64,000 bases of DNA from XN24 sp035514535 (GTDB lineage Bacteria > Pseudomonadota > Gammaproteobacteria > Steroidobacterales > XN24): contig DATKAZ010000069.1 in NCBI GenBank assembly GCA_035514535.1, forward strand, positions 184,698-248,697, written 5' to 3'. The stretch's first letter is position 1. Each line of letters starts with the position of its first letter. Made by a program: the position numbers and the translations under genes. This document shows, one piece after another, positions 43,171-52,266 of the stretch. The notes under the pieces are model-generated. The model was given only the letters and a program-made list of their open reading frames with translations, did no database searches and had not been told where the DNA came from.

Positions 43171-43240
43171 TTACGAATCCGGGACGGCGCGGTAAGAGCG
43201 TGGGAGTGATCCTGGGCAGTCATTGCAACCGGGACGCAAC

Positions 43241-44161
43241 ATGGGGCGATTCAGCATGTCCCTCGAGTCCGCCACTGCCGGCTACGAGATCGTCGCACGC
43301 GACGATTTTTCGGATGTCACATACTTGCTCGAGTTGCGACATCCGCGCATGGCACGCGCCGCCCGGCCCGGGCAGTTCGTGATCGTCATGCTGCGCCCGG
43401 AAGGCGAGCGCATCCCGCTCACCATCGCCGACTTCGATGCCGAGCGGGGCACGATCACGCTGGTCATCCAGGCCGTCGGCAAGACGACACGGGAGATGCA
43501 GCAAACCTGCCGGGTCGGCACGCGGCTGTTCGCGCTGGTCGGCCCGATGGGCATCCCGAGCCAGGTCGGCAAGGCGAAGAAAGTCCTGTGCGTCGGCGGC
43601 GGCCTCGGCGTCGCGCCGATCTATCCGCAGGCGCGCGGTTTCAAGCAGAACGGCGCCTGGGTCATCGGCGTGGTCGGCTTCCGCAACCGCGAGCTGATGT
43701 TCTGGGAGGACAAGTTTCGTGCCGTATGCGACGAGCTGATCGTCTGCACCGACGACGGCTCGGCCGGCATCAAGGGCCTGGTGACCGATGGCATCCGCCA
43801 GGCCGTGGAGCAACACCCGGACATCGACGAGTGCGTCGCCATCGGCCCGCCCATCATGATGAAAGGCTGCGCCGAGGCCACCCGGCCGCACGGCATCAGG
43901 ACCATGGTCAGCCTGAACCCGATCATGGTCGACGGCACGGGCATGTGCGGCGGTTGCCGCGTCAAGATCGGCGAGCGCATCAAGTTCGCCTGTGTCGACG
44001 GCCCGGACTTCGACGGCCACGAGGTGGACTTCGACGACCTGATGTCCCGACTCGGACGCTACCGGGAAACCGAGCGGCAGGCGGCCGCCCGCTTCGAGGA
44101 AAGCTGCCGCATGCGCAGCGACTTCGAATCAGCCGCGGCTCAAGCCGCCGACGAGGCCTGA
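43241..44161 (+). CDS. NfnA-like ferredoxin:NADP oxidoreductase alpha subunit
   Basis: About 306 residues: an FAD-binding barrel (ARPGQFVIVMLRPEGERIPLTIADFD), an NAD-binding domain (KVLCVGGGLGVAPIYPQARGF) and a C-terminal [2Fe-2S]-type Cys set (GTGMCGGCRVKIGERIKFACVDGPDFDGHEVDF). This is the sulfide dehydrogenase beta / NfnA / GltB-associated family, which works with an NfnB-type subunit to exchange electrons among NADH, NADPH and ferredoxin. The start is taken at ATG 43241; ATG 43256 (MSLESATAGYE) is an alternative. Nine bp separate it from the NfnB-like gene. It is the first gene of a five-gene redox cluster. Confidence 0.88.
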   Translation: MGRFSMSLESATAGYEIVARDDFSDVTYLLELRHPRMARAARPGQFVIVMLRPEGERIPLTIADFDAERGTITLVIQAVGKTTREMQQTCRVGTRLFALVGPMGIPSQVGKAKKVLCVGGGLGVAPIYPQARGFKQNGAWVIGVVGFRNRELMFWEDKFRAVCDELIVCTDDGSAGIKGLVTDGIRQAVEQHPDIDECVAIGPPIMMKGCAEATRPHGIRTMVSLNPIMVDGTGMCGGCRVKIGERIKFACVDGPDFDGHEVDFDDLMSRLGRYRETERQAAARFEESCRMRSDFESAAAQAADEA

Positions 44162-44170
44162 CGACAGCCC

Positions 44171-45715
44171 ATGGCAGCGAAGAAGCGCACCATCCGCACC
44201 ATTCCCCAGGACCGCACTCCGATGCGGGAACTGGATCCCGTGGAGCGCGGCCGCAACTTCGAGGAAGTGAGCTGCGGCTACGGCCTGGAGGAAGCCCTGG
44301 TCGAGTCCGAACGCTGCCTGTTGTGCCCGGACGAGCCCTGCGTGCGCGGCTGCCCGGTGGGCATCGACATCCCCGGCTTCATCAGGAAGATCGGCGAAAA
44401 GAATTTCCACGGCGCCTACGACGTGATCACCGACACGAACCTGCTCCCCGCGGTCTGCGGCCGGGTCTGCCCGCAGGAAAACCAGTGCGAGGGCGTGTGC
44501 ACGGTGGGCGAATCCCTCGAGCCCGTGGCGATCGGGCGGCTCGAACGGTTCGTCGGCGACCTGGCCATCAGCGAAGGCTGGAGCAACGTGCCCTACATCG
44601 AGCCGAACGGCTTCAAGGTGGGGATCGTGGGCTCCGGGCCCGCCGGCATGGCCTGTGCCGCGGACATGGCGAAAGCCGGCTGTGAAGTCACCGTGTTCGA
44701 GGCCTTCCACGAGGCCGGCGGCGTGCTCAAGTACGGCATCCCGGACTTTCGCCTGCCGAACGGTGTCGTCGACGCCGAGCTCGGCAAGCTGGTGCAACTC
44801 GGCATCAGCTTCGAATGCAATACGCTGGTCGGGCGCCTGTTCACCATCGAGGAGATGATCGAGGAGATGGGCTTCCACGCGGTGTTCATCGGCACGGGGG
44901 CCGGTTATCCGAGCTTCATGGGCATCCCCGGCGAGTCGCTCAACGGCGTGCTGTCGGCCAACGAGCTGCTGACGCGCTGCAATCTCATGCACGGGCGCGA
45001 GCCCGAGCAGTACGACACGCCGCTGCCGCCGAGCCGTAACGTCGCGGTCATCGGCGCCGGCAATACCGCCATGGACGCCATGCGGGTGTCCCTGCGCCTC
45101 GGCGCCGGGAACGTGCATTGCATCTATCGCCGCAGCCGCACGGAGGCGCCGGCGCGCGCCGAGGAGATCCATCACGCCGAGGAGGAAGGCATTCAGTTCC
45201 ACTGGCTGACCAACCCGGTGGCGATCCTCGATGACGGCAGCAACAACGTGCGCGGCCTGCGCTGCATCCGCATGGAGCTCGGCGAGCCGGACGACTCGGG
45301 GCGGCGCCGGCCGGTGCCGGTGGCCGGCAGCGAGTTCGATTTCGAGGCCGACCTGGTGGTCTATGCGATCGGCACGAACGCCAACCCGATCCTCGGCCAG
45401 ACCGCCGGGCTGAAGCTCAACCAGTGGGGCTATATCGAGACCGACGGGGACCTGGCGACCTCGATCGCCGGGGTGTATGCCGGCGGCGACATCGTCACGG
45501 GCGCGGCGACGGTGATCGAGGCGATGGGCGCGGGGCGCAAGGCGGCGCGCAGCATGAAGGCCTGGCTCGGCCTGCGCGACACGGCCGAGTCGTGCGCCGA
45601 GGCCGAATGCTCGCCCGACGATCGCCTGTTCGGGCTCGCTCAGGGGGAGCACGACTTCGCCCTCGTGCGGGTCCCGCGCGGCTCGCCGGCCCGATCCGAC
45701 GCTCCTGACAGGTAA
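44171..45715 (+). CDS. NfnB / glutamate-synthase-small-chain-like oxidoreductase
   Basis: A 514-residue flavoprotein. The N-terminal double [4Fe-4S] cysteine region is CLLCPDEPCVRGCPVGIDIP and CGRVCPQENQCEGVC. An FAD Rossmann site (VGIVGSGPAGMACAADMAKAG), an NAD(P) site (NVAVIGAGNTAMDAMRVSLRLGA) and a C-terminal FAD motif (GVYAGGDIVTGAATVIEAMGAG) follow. This layout is shared by GltD, NfnB and related subunits. Pairing with the NfnA-like gene and absence of gltB favours an Nfn-type transhydrogenase/bifurcating role, which remains inference. The ~45-residue C-terminal tail after GLRDTAES is unusual. Confidence 0.9.
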   Translation: MAAKKRTIRTIPQDRTPMRELDPVERGRNFEEVSCGYGLEEALVESERCLLCPDEPCVRGCPVGIDIPGFIRKIGEKNFHGAYDVITDTNLLPAVCGRVCPQENQCEGVCTVGESLEPVAIGRLERFVGDLAISEGWSNVPYIEPNGFKVGIVGSGPAGMACAADMAKAGCEVTVFEAFHEAGGVLKYGIPDFRLPNGVVDAELGKLVQLGISFECNTLVGRLFTIEEMIEEMGFHAVFIGTGAGYPSFMGIPGESLNGVLSANELLTRCNLMHGREPEQYDTPLPPSRNVAVIGAGNTAMDAMRVSLRLGAGNVHCIYRRSRTEAPARAEEIHHAEEEGIQFHWLTNPVAILDDGSNNVRGLRCIRMELGEPDDSGRRRPVPVAGSEFDFEADLVVYAIGTNANPILGQTAGLKLNQWGYIETDGDLATSIAGVYAGGDIVTGAATVIEAMGAGRKAARSMKAWLGLRDTAESCAEAECSPDDRLFGLAQGEHDFALVRVPRGSPARSDAPDR

Positions 45716-45736
45716 ACACGAGGCGCGGTCCGCACC

Positions 45737-47656
45737 ATGAACGTATCCAGCACAGCAGACGTGATCGAGCAGCCCCGGCGGCGCACCCCCGCGGCCGCCA
45801 GGGAACCCGTGGCGCTCGAGGAGCAGGTGGTCGAGATCCTCAGCGATTCAGGCGAGGGCGCGCAGCGCTGCGGCCAGTCGCTCGGCTCGATCGCCGCGCA
45901 GATGGGCAACGGCGTGTGGACGGTGGAGATCATTCCGGCCGAGATCCAGCCGCCGGCGCGCAGCGTGGCCGGCGCCAGCGGCAACCGCGTCCGGCTGGGC
46001 TCGACACAGGTCTCGAACGGCGGCGACGAGGCCGACCTTGTCGTCGCCTTCAACGAGCAGGTCCTGCTCGGCCGGGTGCGCGAGGGCGAGCTCAAGCCGG
46101 GCTGCGTGATCCTGCTCGAGGACATGTGGCGGGAGCACCGCGATGCCGGCATCCGTGAGATGTACGCCACGACGGTTGACGAGCTGCGCGGCGAAGGCTA
46201 CCGGGTGCTCGAGATCCCGATGGAGACCGAGTGCCTGAAGATCGTGTCCGACGCCCGCAAGGGCAAGAACATGTTCGCGCTGGGAATGCTGTGCAGCATC
46301 TACAGCCTCGACCTGGATCTCGGCCGCGCGCAGGTCGCGGTCGCGCTGAAGAAAAAGTCGAGTGCAGTGATCGACGCCAACCAGCGATTGCTGGAGGCCG
46401 GCTTCGCGTGGGCCGAGGCGAACCTGGACCTGAAGTTCCGGATTCATGCCGTCAAGGCCACCGCCCCGCAGATCGTCGTCAACGGCAACACCGCGCTGGC
46501 GCTCGGCGTGCTGGCCTCGGGCATGGAGATCTGCGCCATGTACCCGATCACGCCGGCGACCTCCGTATCGCATTATCTGAGCGACGTGTTCGAGAAGGTC
46601 GGCGGCCTCGTGCACCAGGCCGAGGACGAGATCGCCGCCGCGACCTTCGCGCTGGGCGCGTCCTATGCCGGCCGCTGCGCCCTCACGGTGACCTCCGGCC
46701 CGGGGTATTCCCTCAAGCAGGAAGCCCTCGGGCTGGCCGTGATGGCCGAGATCCCGATGGTGGTCATCAACGTGCAGCGCGGCGGACCGAGCACGGGCCA
46801 GCCCACCAAGGCCGAGCAAGGCGACCTGCTGGCGGTGTGCTACGGCAGCCACGGCGATGCGCCCAAGGTCGTTATGGCGCCCTCCGGCATCGAGGACTGC
46901 TTCTACTCGGTGATCACCGCCCGCAAGATCGCCGAGACGTTCAACATGGTCGTCGTGATCCTCTCCGATGCGAGCCTGGCGACGGCGCAGACGCCCTTCC
47001 CGCGGCCGGTGTTCAGCGAGGAGTGGCTCGCGCCGCCGGTCGACCAGAGCCCCGTGCCGGCGGGCGCGAAGCCCTACGACTGGGACGAGGCCACCGGCCT
47101 GTTCCGGCGCTTCGTGCCGGGGCAGCCGAACGGCATGCACACCGTGACCGGGCTGGCCCACGACCGATCGAGCCGCGTCGCTTACGATCCCGCCAACAAC
47201 GAGGAAGGCCTGCGGCACCGCAGCCTCAAGCTGGCGGCGCTGCAGAAGACGCTGACCGCGCCCCAGGTATTCGGCGAGGAGGAAGGCGAACTGCTGCTGG
47301 TCGGCTGGGGCAGCACGCGCGGTGCGATCGAGGAATCCGTGCGCCGGCTGAACGCCGAGGGCCACAGTGTCTCATCGCTGCACCTGACATTCCTGCAGCC
47401 GATGCCTTCCGGCATCGGCGAAATAATGCGCCGATTCAAGCGCGTGATGACGATCGAGAACAACTGGTCCGACCGGACCGCGGACGCGCTCATCGACGAA
47501 AACAACCGGCGCTATGCAGCGCTCGCGATGATGTTGCGGGCCCGCTTCCTGGTGGACGTCGACTGCTGGAGCGAATCCCGCGGCCGCCCGCTCAAGCCGG
47601 GGTCCATCTGCCGGGCCGCCCGCGCGAAGCTCGCTGTTGCGGAGGTGCAGTCATGA
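45737..47656 (+). CDS. korA: 2-oxoacid:ferredoxin oxidoreductase, fused gamma-alpha subunit (KorA type)
   Basis: A 639-residue protein. The N-terminal ~190 residues are a gamma-type domain (GQSLGSIAAQMGNGVWTVEII, then VSNGGDEADLVVAFNEQVL). The alpha domain follows with NGNTALALGVLASGMEICAMYPITPATSVSHYL, AEDEIAAATFALGASYAG, TSGPGYSLKQEALGLAVMAEIPMVVINVQRGGPSTGQPTK. The YPITPAT motif is that of 2-oxoglutarate/2-oxoacid enzymes. With KorB it oxidises a 2-oxoacid plus CoA to acyl-CoA and CO2 while reducing ferredoxin, or runs in reverse. The substrate is not certain. The stop overlaps the korB start (ATGA). Confidence 0.92.
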   Translation: MNVSSTADVIEQPRRRTPAAAREPVALEEQVVEILSDSGEGAQRCGQSLGSIAAQMGNGVWTVEIIPAEIQPPARSVAGASGNRVRLGSTQVSNGGDEADLVVAFNEQVLLGRVREGELKPGCVILLEDMWREHRDAGIREMYATTVDELRGEGYRVLEIPMETECLKIVSDARKGKNMFALGMLCSIYSLDLDLGRAQVAVALKKKSSAVIDANQRLLEAGFAWAEANLDLKFRIHAVKATAPQIVVNGNTALALGVLASGMEICAMYPITPATSVSHYLSDVFEKVGGLVHQAEDEIAAATFALGASYAGRCALTVTSGPGYSLKQEALGLAVMAEIPMVVINVQRGGPSTGQPTKAEQGDLLAVCYGSHGDAPKVVMAPSGIEDCFYSVITARKIAETFNMVVVILSDASLATAQTPFPRPVFSEEWLAPPVDQSPVPAGAKPYDWDEATGLFRRFVPGQPNGMHTVTGLAHDRSSRVAYDPANNEEGLRHRSLKLAALQKTLTAPQVFGEEEGELLLVGWGSTRGAIEESVRRLNAEGHSVSSLHLTFLQPMPSGIGEIMRRFKRVMTIENNWSDRTADALIDENNRRYAALAMMLRARFLVDVDCWSESRGRPLKPGSICRAARAKLAVAEVQS

Positions 47657-48633
47657 CGCGCAATTCGACTCACTGCCTCGTGAAGATGTACGAGGAACAC
47701 CACGCGCTGGAGGACTACCAGGGGGGCGTGCCGCGCTGGTGCACCGGCTGCGGCGACAACGCGATCCTGGCCGCCGTGCAGCGGCTGTGCCGTGATGAGG
47801 ACCTGCGTCCCGAGAAGACCGTGTTCGTGTCGGGCATCGGTTGCTCCAGCCGCTTCCCGCACTACATGAAGACCTACGGCTTTCACGGCATCCACGGCCG
47901 CGCGCTGCCGGTCGCCGAGGGCATCAAGTTCGCCCGCCCGGACCTGAACGTGTTCGTCAACACCGGCGATGGCGACAATTGCAGTATCGGCGCCGCACAC
48001 TGGATTCACGCCATCCGCTACAACATGAACCTGACGGTGCTGCTGCACGACAACCAGATCTACGGCCTCACCAAGAAGCAGGCTTCCCCCACCACGCCCA
48101 TCGGCAAAAAGAGCAACACGACGCCGCGTGGTGCTTTCCTTGAGGCGCTCAACCCGCTGGCCGTGACGCTCGGCGTGCAGAACGCGTCGTTCGTCGCGCA
48201 GGCGGTAGACTGGATTCCCGAGGTGCTGTACGACATCATCTCGGCGGCCTTTCATCACAAGGGCTTTTCCTTTGTCCGGGTCATCCAGCGCTGCCCCGAG
48301 TTCATGCCCGGCGAGTTCGAAGCCTGGCTGAACGACACCCAGAAGACGCTGCTGCTGACACACGAGAACGGCATCCGGCCGAGCGCCGCCATCGGTCGCC
48401 TGTACCGCAATCAGTTGCAGCACGACCCGTCCGACATCGACCGCGCACGCGAGATCGCGTCCGGCCTGGATCCGGTGCCGGTCGGCATTCTTTACCGTAA
48501 CCCCGAAGTGCCTTGTTACGAGGAGATCCGCAAGGCGGGCCGGCAGCGGACCCCCGAGATGGTCCGGGTCGGTCTCGAGTCCGAGTTCGACAAGTTCACG
48601 GTCTGGCCCGAGGGCCGGCAGCCGGCCGCTTAG
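47653..48633 (+). CDS. korB: 2-oxoacid:ferredoxin oxidoreductase beta subunit (KorB type)
   Basis: A 326-residue TPP-binding subunit with WCTGCGDNAILAAVQ and SGIGCSSRFPHYMKTYGFHGIHGRA (cluster Cys and TPP contacts). The TPP motif is GDGDNCSIGAAHWIHAIRYNMNLTVLLHDNQIYGLTKKQASPTT, and RCPEF supplies the fourth Cys region. GDGD...N and the YGLTKxQxSPT segment are signature. The ATG at 47653 overlaps the korA stop, with GGAGGTG just upstream. Its stop lies 5 nt before the ferredoxin-fusion gene, so tight co-expression is expected. Confidence 0.93.
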   Translation: MTRNSTHCLVKMYEEHHALEDYQGGVPRWCTGCGDNAILAAVQRLCRDEDLRPEKTVFVSGIGCSSRFPHYMKTYGFHGIHGRALPVAEGIKFARPDLNVFVNTGDGDNCSIGAAHWIHAIRYNMNLTVLLHDNQIYGLTKKQASPTTPIGKKSNTTPRGAFLEALNPLAVTLGVQNASFVAQAVDWIPEVLYDIISAAFHHKGFSFVRVIQRCPEFMPGEFEAWLNDTQKTLLLTHENGIRPSAAIGRLYRNQLQHDPSDIDRAREIASGLDPVPVGILYRNPEVPCYEEIRKAGRQRTPEMVRVGLESEFDKFTVWPEGRQPAA

Positions 48634-48638
48634 CGGCG

Positions 48639-50885
48639 ATGGCCACGGCCAGGCAAACGACAGACGCCACAGCAAACATGAACGCGACGCTACAAGTCCA
48701 GACGGTATTCCACCTCACCGGGCGCCCGCCGGGCGCACCGCTCGAGGCGATCGACACGCTCGGCCTCCGTCCGGCCCTGATGGCGCGCTACGGCGACCTG
48801 GCGCGACTGCGCTACGATTTTCCGCTCGTGCTGGTGGAACCGGCACCCGGCGCACCCGTCGCGCGCACGCTGACCGGCATCGTCAACGAACTGGCGCGCG
48901 ACATCGCGCCGGGCGGCCCGGCGGGCGAGGCGCTGCGCAAGCACCTGCTCCATATGGAACGCGATATCCGGCGTATGGTCGCCGAGGGTGTGACCGGCGC
49001 GCTGTCGGCACTGTGGGACCGGGCGGTTGCCCGGCTGGCCGGCGCGGACGCCGACGGGCTGCAACAGGTTCTCACCAAGGCAGGCCGGGCGATCGCGGTG
49101 GACGGCGAGATCGTGGATTGCGACGACGAGTTGCCCGGGCGGCTCTTCACCCATGCCTGGCGGGTGGTGCAGCGGGAGCGGCTCGAGCGTCACCGCGTTG
49201 AGATCGACGGGCTGATCGTGCGCCTCAACGACATCCTGCGCGCCGACTTCATCGGCTCTGCGGCGGGGCGCCGACCGGACAGCCTCCGGGCTGCGGTGGG
49301 GACCGGCCAGCAGGGGTTGTTCGACTTCGACGTCATGGCGCGGTTGCTTGCCGCGGGGGCTCCCGACAGCCGCTTGAGCGCGGCGCGGCGCGAGCGGATC
49401 GAGTGGGCCTTGTCGGTATTACGCGCGCAACGCTTCTTCCCTGCCGCGATACCCACCGGCGTGACGCAATACGGGTACCACTTCGACTCCTGCCGCGCCG
49501 TACAAAAGGCATTTCGCGAGCGGCTGCCGGAAATGGCACAACTCGTGAAGGCGATGGCCGTGGCCGAACTCGAGGGCGACGGCCGCTATGACGAGTCGAG
49601 GCACGAGGCACTTTTCGACGCCCTCGACGAAGAAGCGCTCACGCCCGAGGACATGGCGGTATTCCCGGACTATTTCATCCGGCTGCGCGGCCGGCCCGCC
49701 GCCGCCTCCGCCGACACCAACCTGATGCAACTGTTGTCTTCGGGCATTCCCGTCAAGGTGCTGGTGGAGATCGACGATATCCTCGAGGAGTCCTCCGTCG
49801 GCCAGGGGCGATTCGCGTTCGGCGTGCGCAACACGCAACTGGCCAGCCTGGCGGTAGGACTGAACGATGCCTTCGTAATGCAGTCTACCGGCTCAAACCT
49901 GCCGCAGCTGCAGGCGGGCATTCGCAAGGGCATGTGGGTGCGCGCGCCGGCGCTGTTTTCGGTCTATACGGCGACCGCCGCACACGCCGGCATGCTGCCG
50001 CATTACCTCGTCAGTGCGGCGGCGATGCAGTCCCGCGCTTTTCCGGCGTTCATCTACGACCCGACGGCCGGCGCCGACCTGGCCGCGCGCTTCTCGCTGG
50101 AGAACAACCCGCAGCCGGACCGCGACTGGCCGGCGGCGCAGCTGGAGTATGCAGACGGCGCCCTGCAGCGCGTCACCGAGGAGCAGGCGTTCACGCTGGC
50201 CGACTTCGTGGTGGCCGACCCGCGCTACGCACATCATTTCGCGCGTGTCCCGCACGCGGCCTGGAACGGCCAGATGGTGCCGGTGTCCGACTGGCTCGCT
50301 CCCGGCCGCGGCACCGACGAGGGCCGCGTGCCCTGCCTGGCGGCGGTGGACGGGGACGACATCCTGCAACGGCTGATCGTCGACGAGCGGCTCGTGCAGG
50401 CCGCACGGCGCTGCCTGGAGAACTGGCACCGCCTGCAGGAGCTCGGCGGCATCCGCAGCTCACATGCCCAACGCCTGCTGGCCCGCGAGCGGGCCGCGTG
50501 GGAAGAGCAGCGACGCCGGGAACCCGGTTCCAAGACGGAGGCGGCCGCAACACAATCCGTGGCCGCCGTGGCTGAGACGGCTGCTGCACCTGAACTCACT
50601 CACGAGTCGGTCCCGGAGGAGGAACCCGCGCACTCGCCGGACGAGGCCTGGATCGAGACCGTCCGCTGCTCCACCTGTAACGAGTGCACCGAGCTCAACG
50701 ACAGGATGTTCGCCTACAACGAAAACCAGCAGGCTTACATCAAGGACATCACGGCCGGCACGTTCCGTGAGCTCGTCGAGGCCGCCGAAAGCTGCCAGCT
50801 GTCCATCATCCACCCCGGCAAACCGCGCGATCCGAACGAACCCGGGCTGGAGGAACTGCTGGAGCGCGCCAAGCCGTTCCTCTAG
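48639..50885 (+). CDS. Large protein of unknown function with C-terminal [4Fe-4S] ferredoxin-like domain
   Basis: A 748-residue protein. The first ~600 residues match no family I know: mostly helical, with blocks such as YGDLARLRYDFPLVLVE, GYHFDSCRAVQKAFRERLPEM, GRFAFGVRNTQLASLAVGLN and PAFIYDPTAGADLAARFSLENNPQ. A charged Glu/Ala linker (~610-660) leads to a ferredoxin-like end with C677, C680, C683 and C719 (CSTCNECTELNDRMFAYNENQQ; AESCQLSIIHPGKP), enough for one [4Fe-4S] cluster. It starts 5 nt after korB, so it may accept or pass electrons for Kor and Nfn. The start may instead be ATG 48678; neither has a good ribosome site. Confidence 0.8.
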   Translation: MATARQTTDATANMNATLQVQTVFHLTGRPPGAPLEAIDTLGLRPALMARYGDLARLRYDFPLVLVEPAPGAPVARTLTGIVNELARDIAPGGPAGEALRKHLLHMERDIRRMVAEGVTGALSALWDRAVARLAGADADGLQQVLTKAGRAIAVDGEIVDCDDELPGRLFTHAWRVVQRERLERHRVEIDGLIVRLNDILRADFIGSAAGRRPDSLRAAVGTGQQGLFDFDVMARLLAAGAPDSRLSAARRERIEWALSVLRAQRFFPAAIPTGVTQYGYHFDSCRAVQKAFRERLPEMAQLVKAMAVAELEGDGRYDESRHEALFDALDEEALTPEDMAVFPDYFIRLRGRPAAASADTNLMQLLSSGIPVKVLVEIDDILEESSVGQGRFAFGVRNTQLASLAVGLNDAFVMQSTGSNLPQLQAGIRKGMWVRAPALFSVYTATAAHAGMLPHYLVSAAAMQSRAFPAFIYDPTAGADLAARFSLENNPQPDRDWPAAQLEYADGALQRVTEEQAFTLADFVVADPRYAHHFARVPHAAWNGQMVPVSDWLAPGRGTDEGRVPCLAAVDGDDILQRLIVDERLVQAARRCLENWHRLQELGGIRSSHAQRLLARERAAWEEQRRREPGSKTEAAATQSVAAVAETAAAPELTHESVPEEEPAHSPDEAWIETVRCSTCNECTELNDRMFAYNENQQAYIKDITAGTFRELVEAAESCQLSIIHPGKPRDPNEPGLEELLERAKPFL

Positions 50886-50952
50886 GTCAAGCCCGCACGC
50901 ATCCGCTGCGGCCAGCGAGCCGTCGCCCCTTCGATCGAATCTTCGCTAGTGC

Positions 50953-52260
50953 TCACAGCATGCCGGCCAGCAGCGTGGCGATGCCGAGAAACGAGAAGAA
51001 CCCGGCAACATCCGTGACGGTGGTAAGAATGATCGACGAGGACTGCGCCGGATCCTGGCCCAGGCGCGTCAACATGATCGGCACGAGAGCACCCGCGAAT
51101 CCCGCGGCGACCATCGCCAGCACCATCGACATCGCAATGACCACCACGAGGCCGAGCGAGCCGCTCCAGGCAAAGACGCCGATCCCGCAGGTCAGCGCGA
51201 TCGCCAGCCCGTTGATCAGGCCGGTCTGGACCTCCTTGCGGGTCACGCGGAACCAGTGCCGCAGGCCGATCTCGCGCAACGCGAGTCCACGCATCGTCAC
51301 CGCCAGCGCCTGCGCCCCCGCGTTGCCCGCCTGTCCCGCCACCACCGGCAGCAGCACGGCGAGCGCCGTGAACTGCGCGATCGTGCTCTCGAACAGGCCG
51401 ACGACCGACGCCGCGAGAAACGCGGTGAGCAGATTGATCTGCATCCACGGCAGGCGTTTTCGGACGGCGAACAAGGTCGGCGACAACGCCCGCTCGTCCT
51501 TGCTGGCGCCCACCATCGTCTGGATGTCGGCGGTGGCGTCCTCCTGCACCACCTGCAGCAGCGTCGCGTGATAGATGATGCCGAGCAGCCGACCGTCGAT
51601 GTCGATCACCGGCAGATCGGCGAGTTTGGACCGCTCGAGCACTTCCACGACCTCCTCGGTCGGCGCGAGCGCGCTGACAGCTGCGGCGACCGGCCGGGCC
51701 AGTTCGTCCAGGCGCGTTTCCGGGGCAGCCAGCGCAATGTCCTGGATGCTCGCCCGGCCGCTCAGGCGGTTGTCCTCGTCGACGATGAACAAACTGCGTG
51801 TCGTCTTTGCACGGACCTTGCGCAGCCGCGCCAGCGTCTCGCCGACTGTCGCGGAACCGCGAAACTGTGCGATGCGCGTTTCCATGAGGTGCCCGGCGCT
51901 GTCGGCCGGATACTCCAGCGCTCGTCGGATCTCTCGCGCCGCGGACTCCTCGAGCCAGCCGAGGTAGTTTTTCCGGCCGGACTCTTCCAGCGAGGCCAGG
52001 ATCCGCGCGGCATCGCCGGGCGACAGCTCCGTCAGGAGGCGGGCCACCGTGGCTTGCTCGAAGTTTGCCAGCAGCTGGGCAGCGACTTCCGGCGAGAGTC
52101 GAGGCATGACCGGCACGAGCGTATTGGCATCGTGTGCGCGCAATGCCTCGGCAGCCTCATCCGGCGGCATCGCCTCGATGCGTTGTGCGGCGATGTGCGG
52201 ATAATCGAGCAGGAACCTTTTGTTCAGGGCGACGATCGCCGCCGATGTCGTGGCTTCCAT
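50953..52260 (-). CDS. mgtE: Magnesium transporter MgtE
   Basis: A 435-residue protein: N-terminal helical Mg-sensing domain (EAMPPDEAAEALRAHDANTLVPVMPRLSPEVAAQLL), two CBS domains (AGHLMETRIAQFRGSATVGETLARLRK; VIDIDGRLLGIIYHATLLQVVQED) and five membrane helices with the family's pore region (LPVVAGQAGNAGAQALAVTMRGLAL). It imports Mg2+ gated by cytosolic Mg2+. It follows a second MgtE_N/CBS-only gene by 6 bp and an mscS gene, in one minus-strand operon. Confidence 0.93.
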   Translation of the reverse strand: MEATTSAAIVALNKRFLLDYPHIAAQRIEAMPPDEAAEALRAHDANTLVPVMPRLSPEVAAQLLANFEQATVARLLTELSPGDAARILASLEESGRKNYLGWLEESAAREIRRALEYPADSAGHLMETRIAQFRGSATVGETLARLRKVRAKTTRSLFIVDEDNRLSGRASIQDIALAAPETRLDELARPVAAAVSALAPTEEVVEVLERSKLADLPVIDIDGRLLGIIYHATLLQVVQEDATADIQTMVGASKDERALSPTLFAVRKRLPWMQINLLTAFLAASVVGLFESTIAQFTALAVLLPVVAGQAGNAGAQALAVTMRGLALREIGLRHWFRVTRKEVQTGLINGLAIALTCGIGVFAWSGSLGLVVVIAMSMVLAMVAAGFAGALVPIMLTRLGQDPAQSSSIILTTVTDVAGFFSFLGIATLLAGML

Positions 52261-52266
52261 TTTCCG

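Noticed and set aside
44171..45715. Assignment as glutamate synthase small chain (gltD)
   Set aside because: The domain layout is shared, but there is no gltB beside it and an NfnA-type gene is directly upstream; the Nfn-type label fits better.
45916..47652. Long plus-strand frame 5' of korB in the korB frame
   Set aside because: The part before 47653 is the +1 shadow of korA; the KorB start with GGAGGTG is at 47653.
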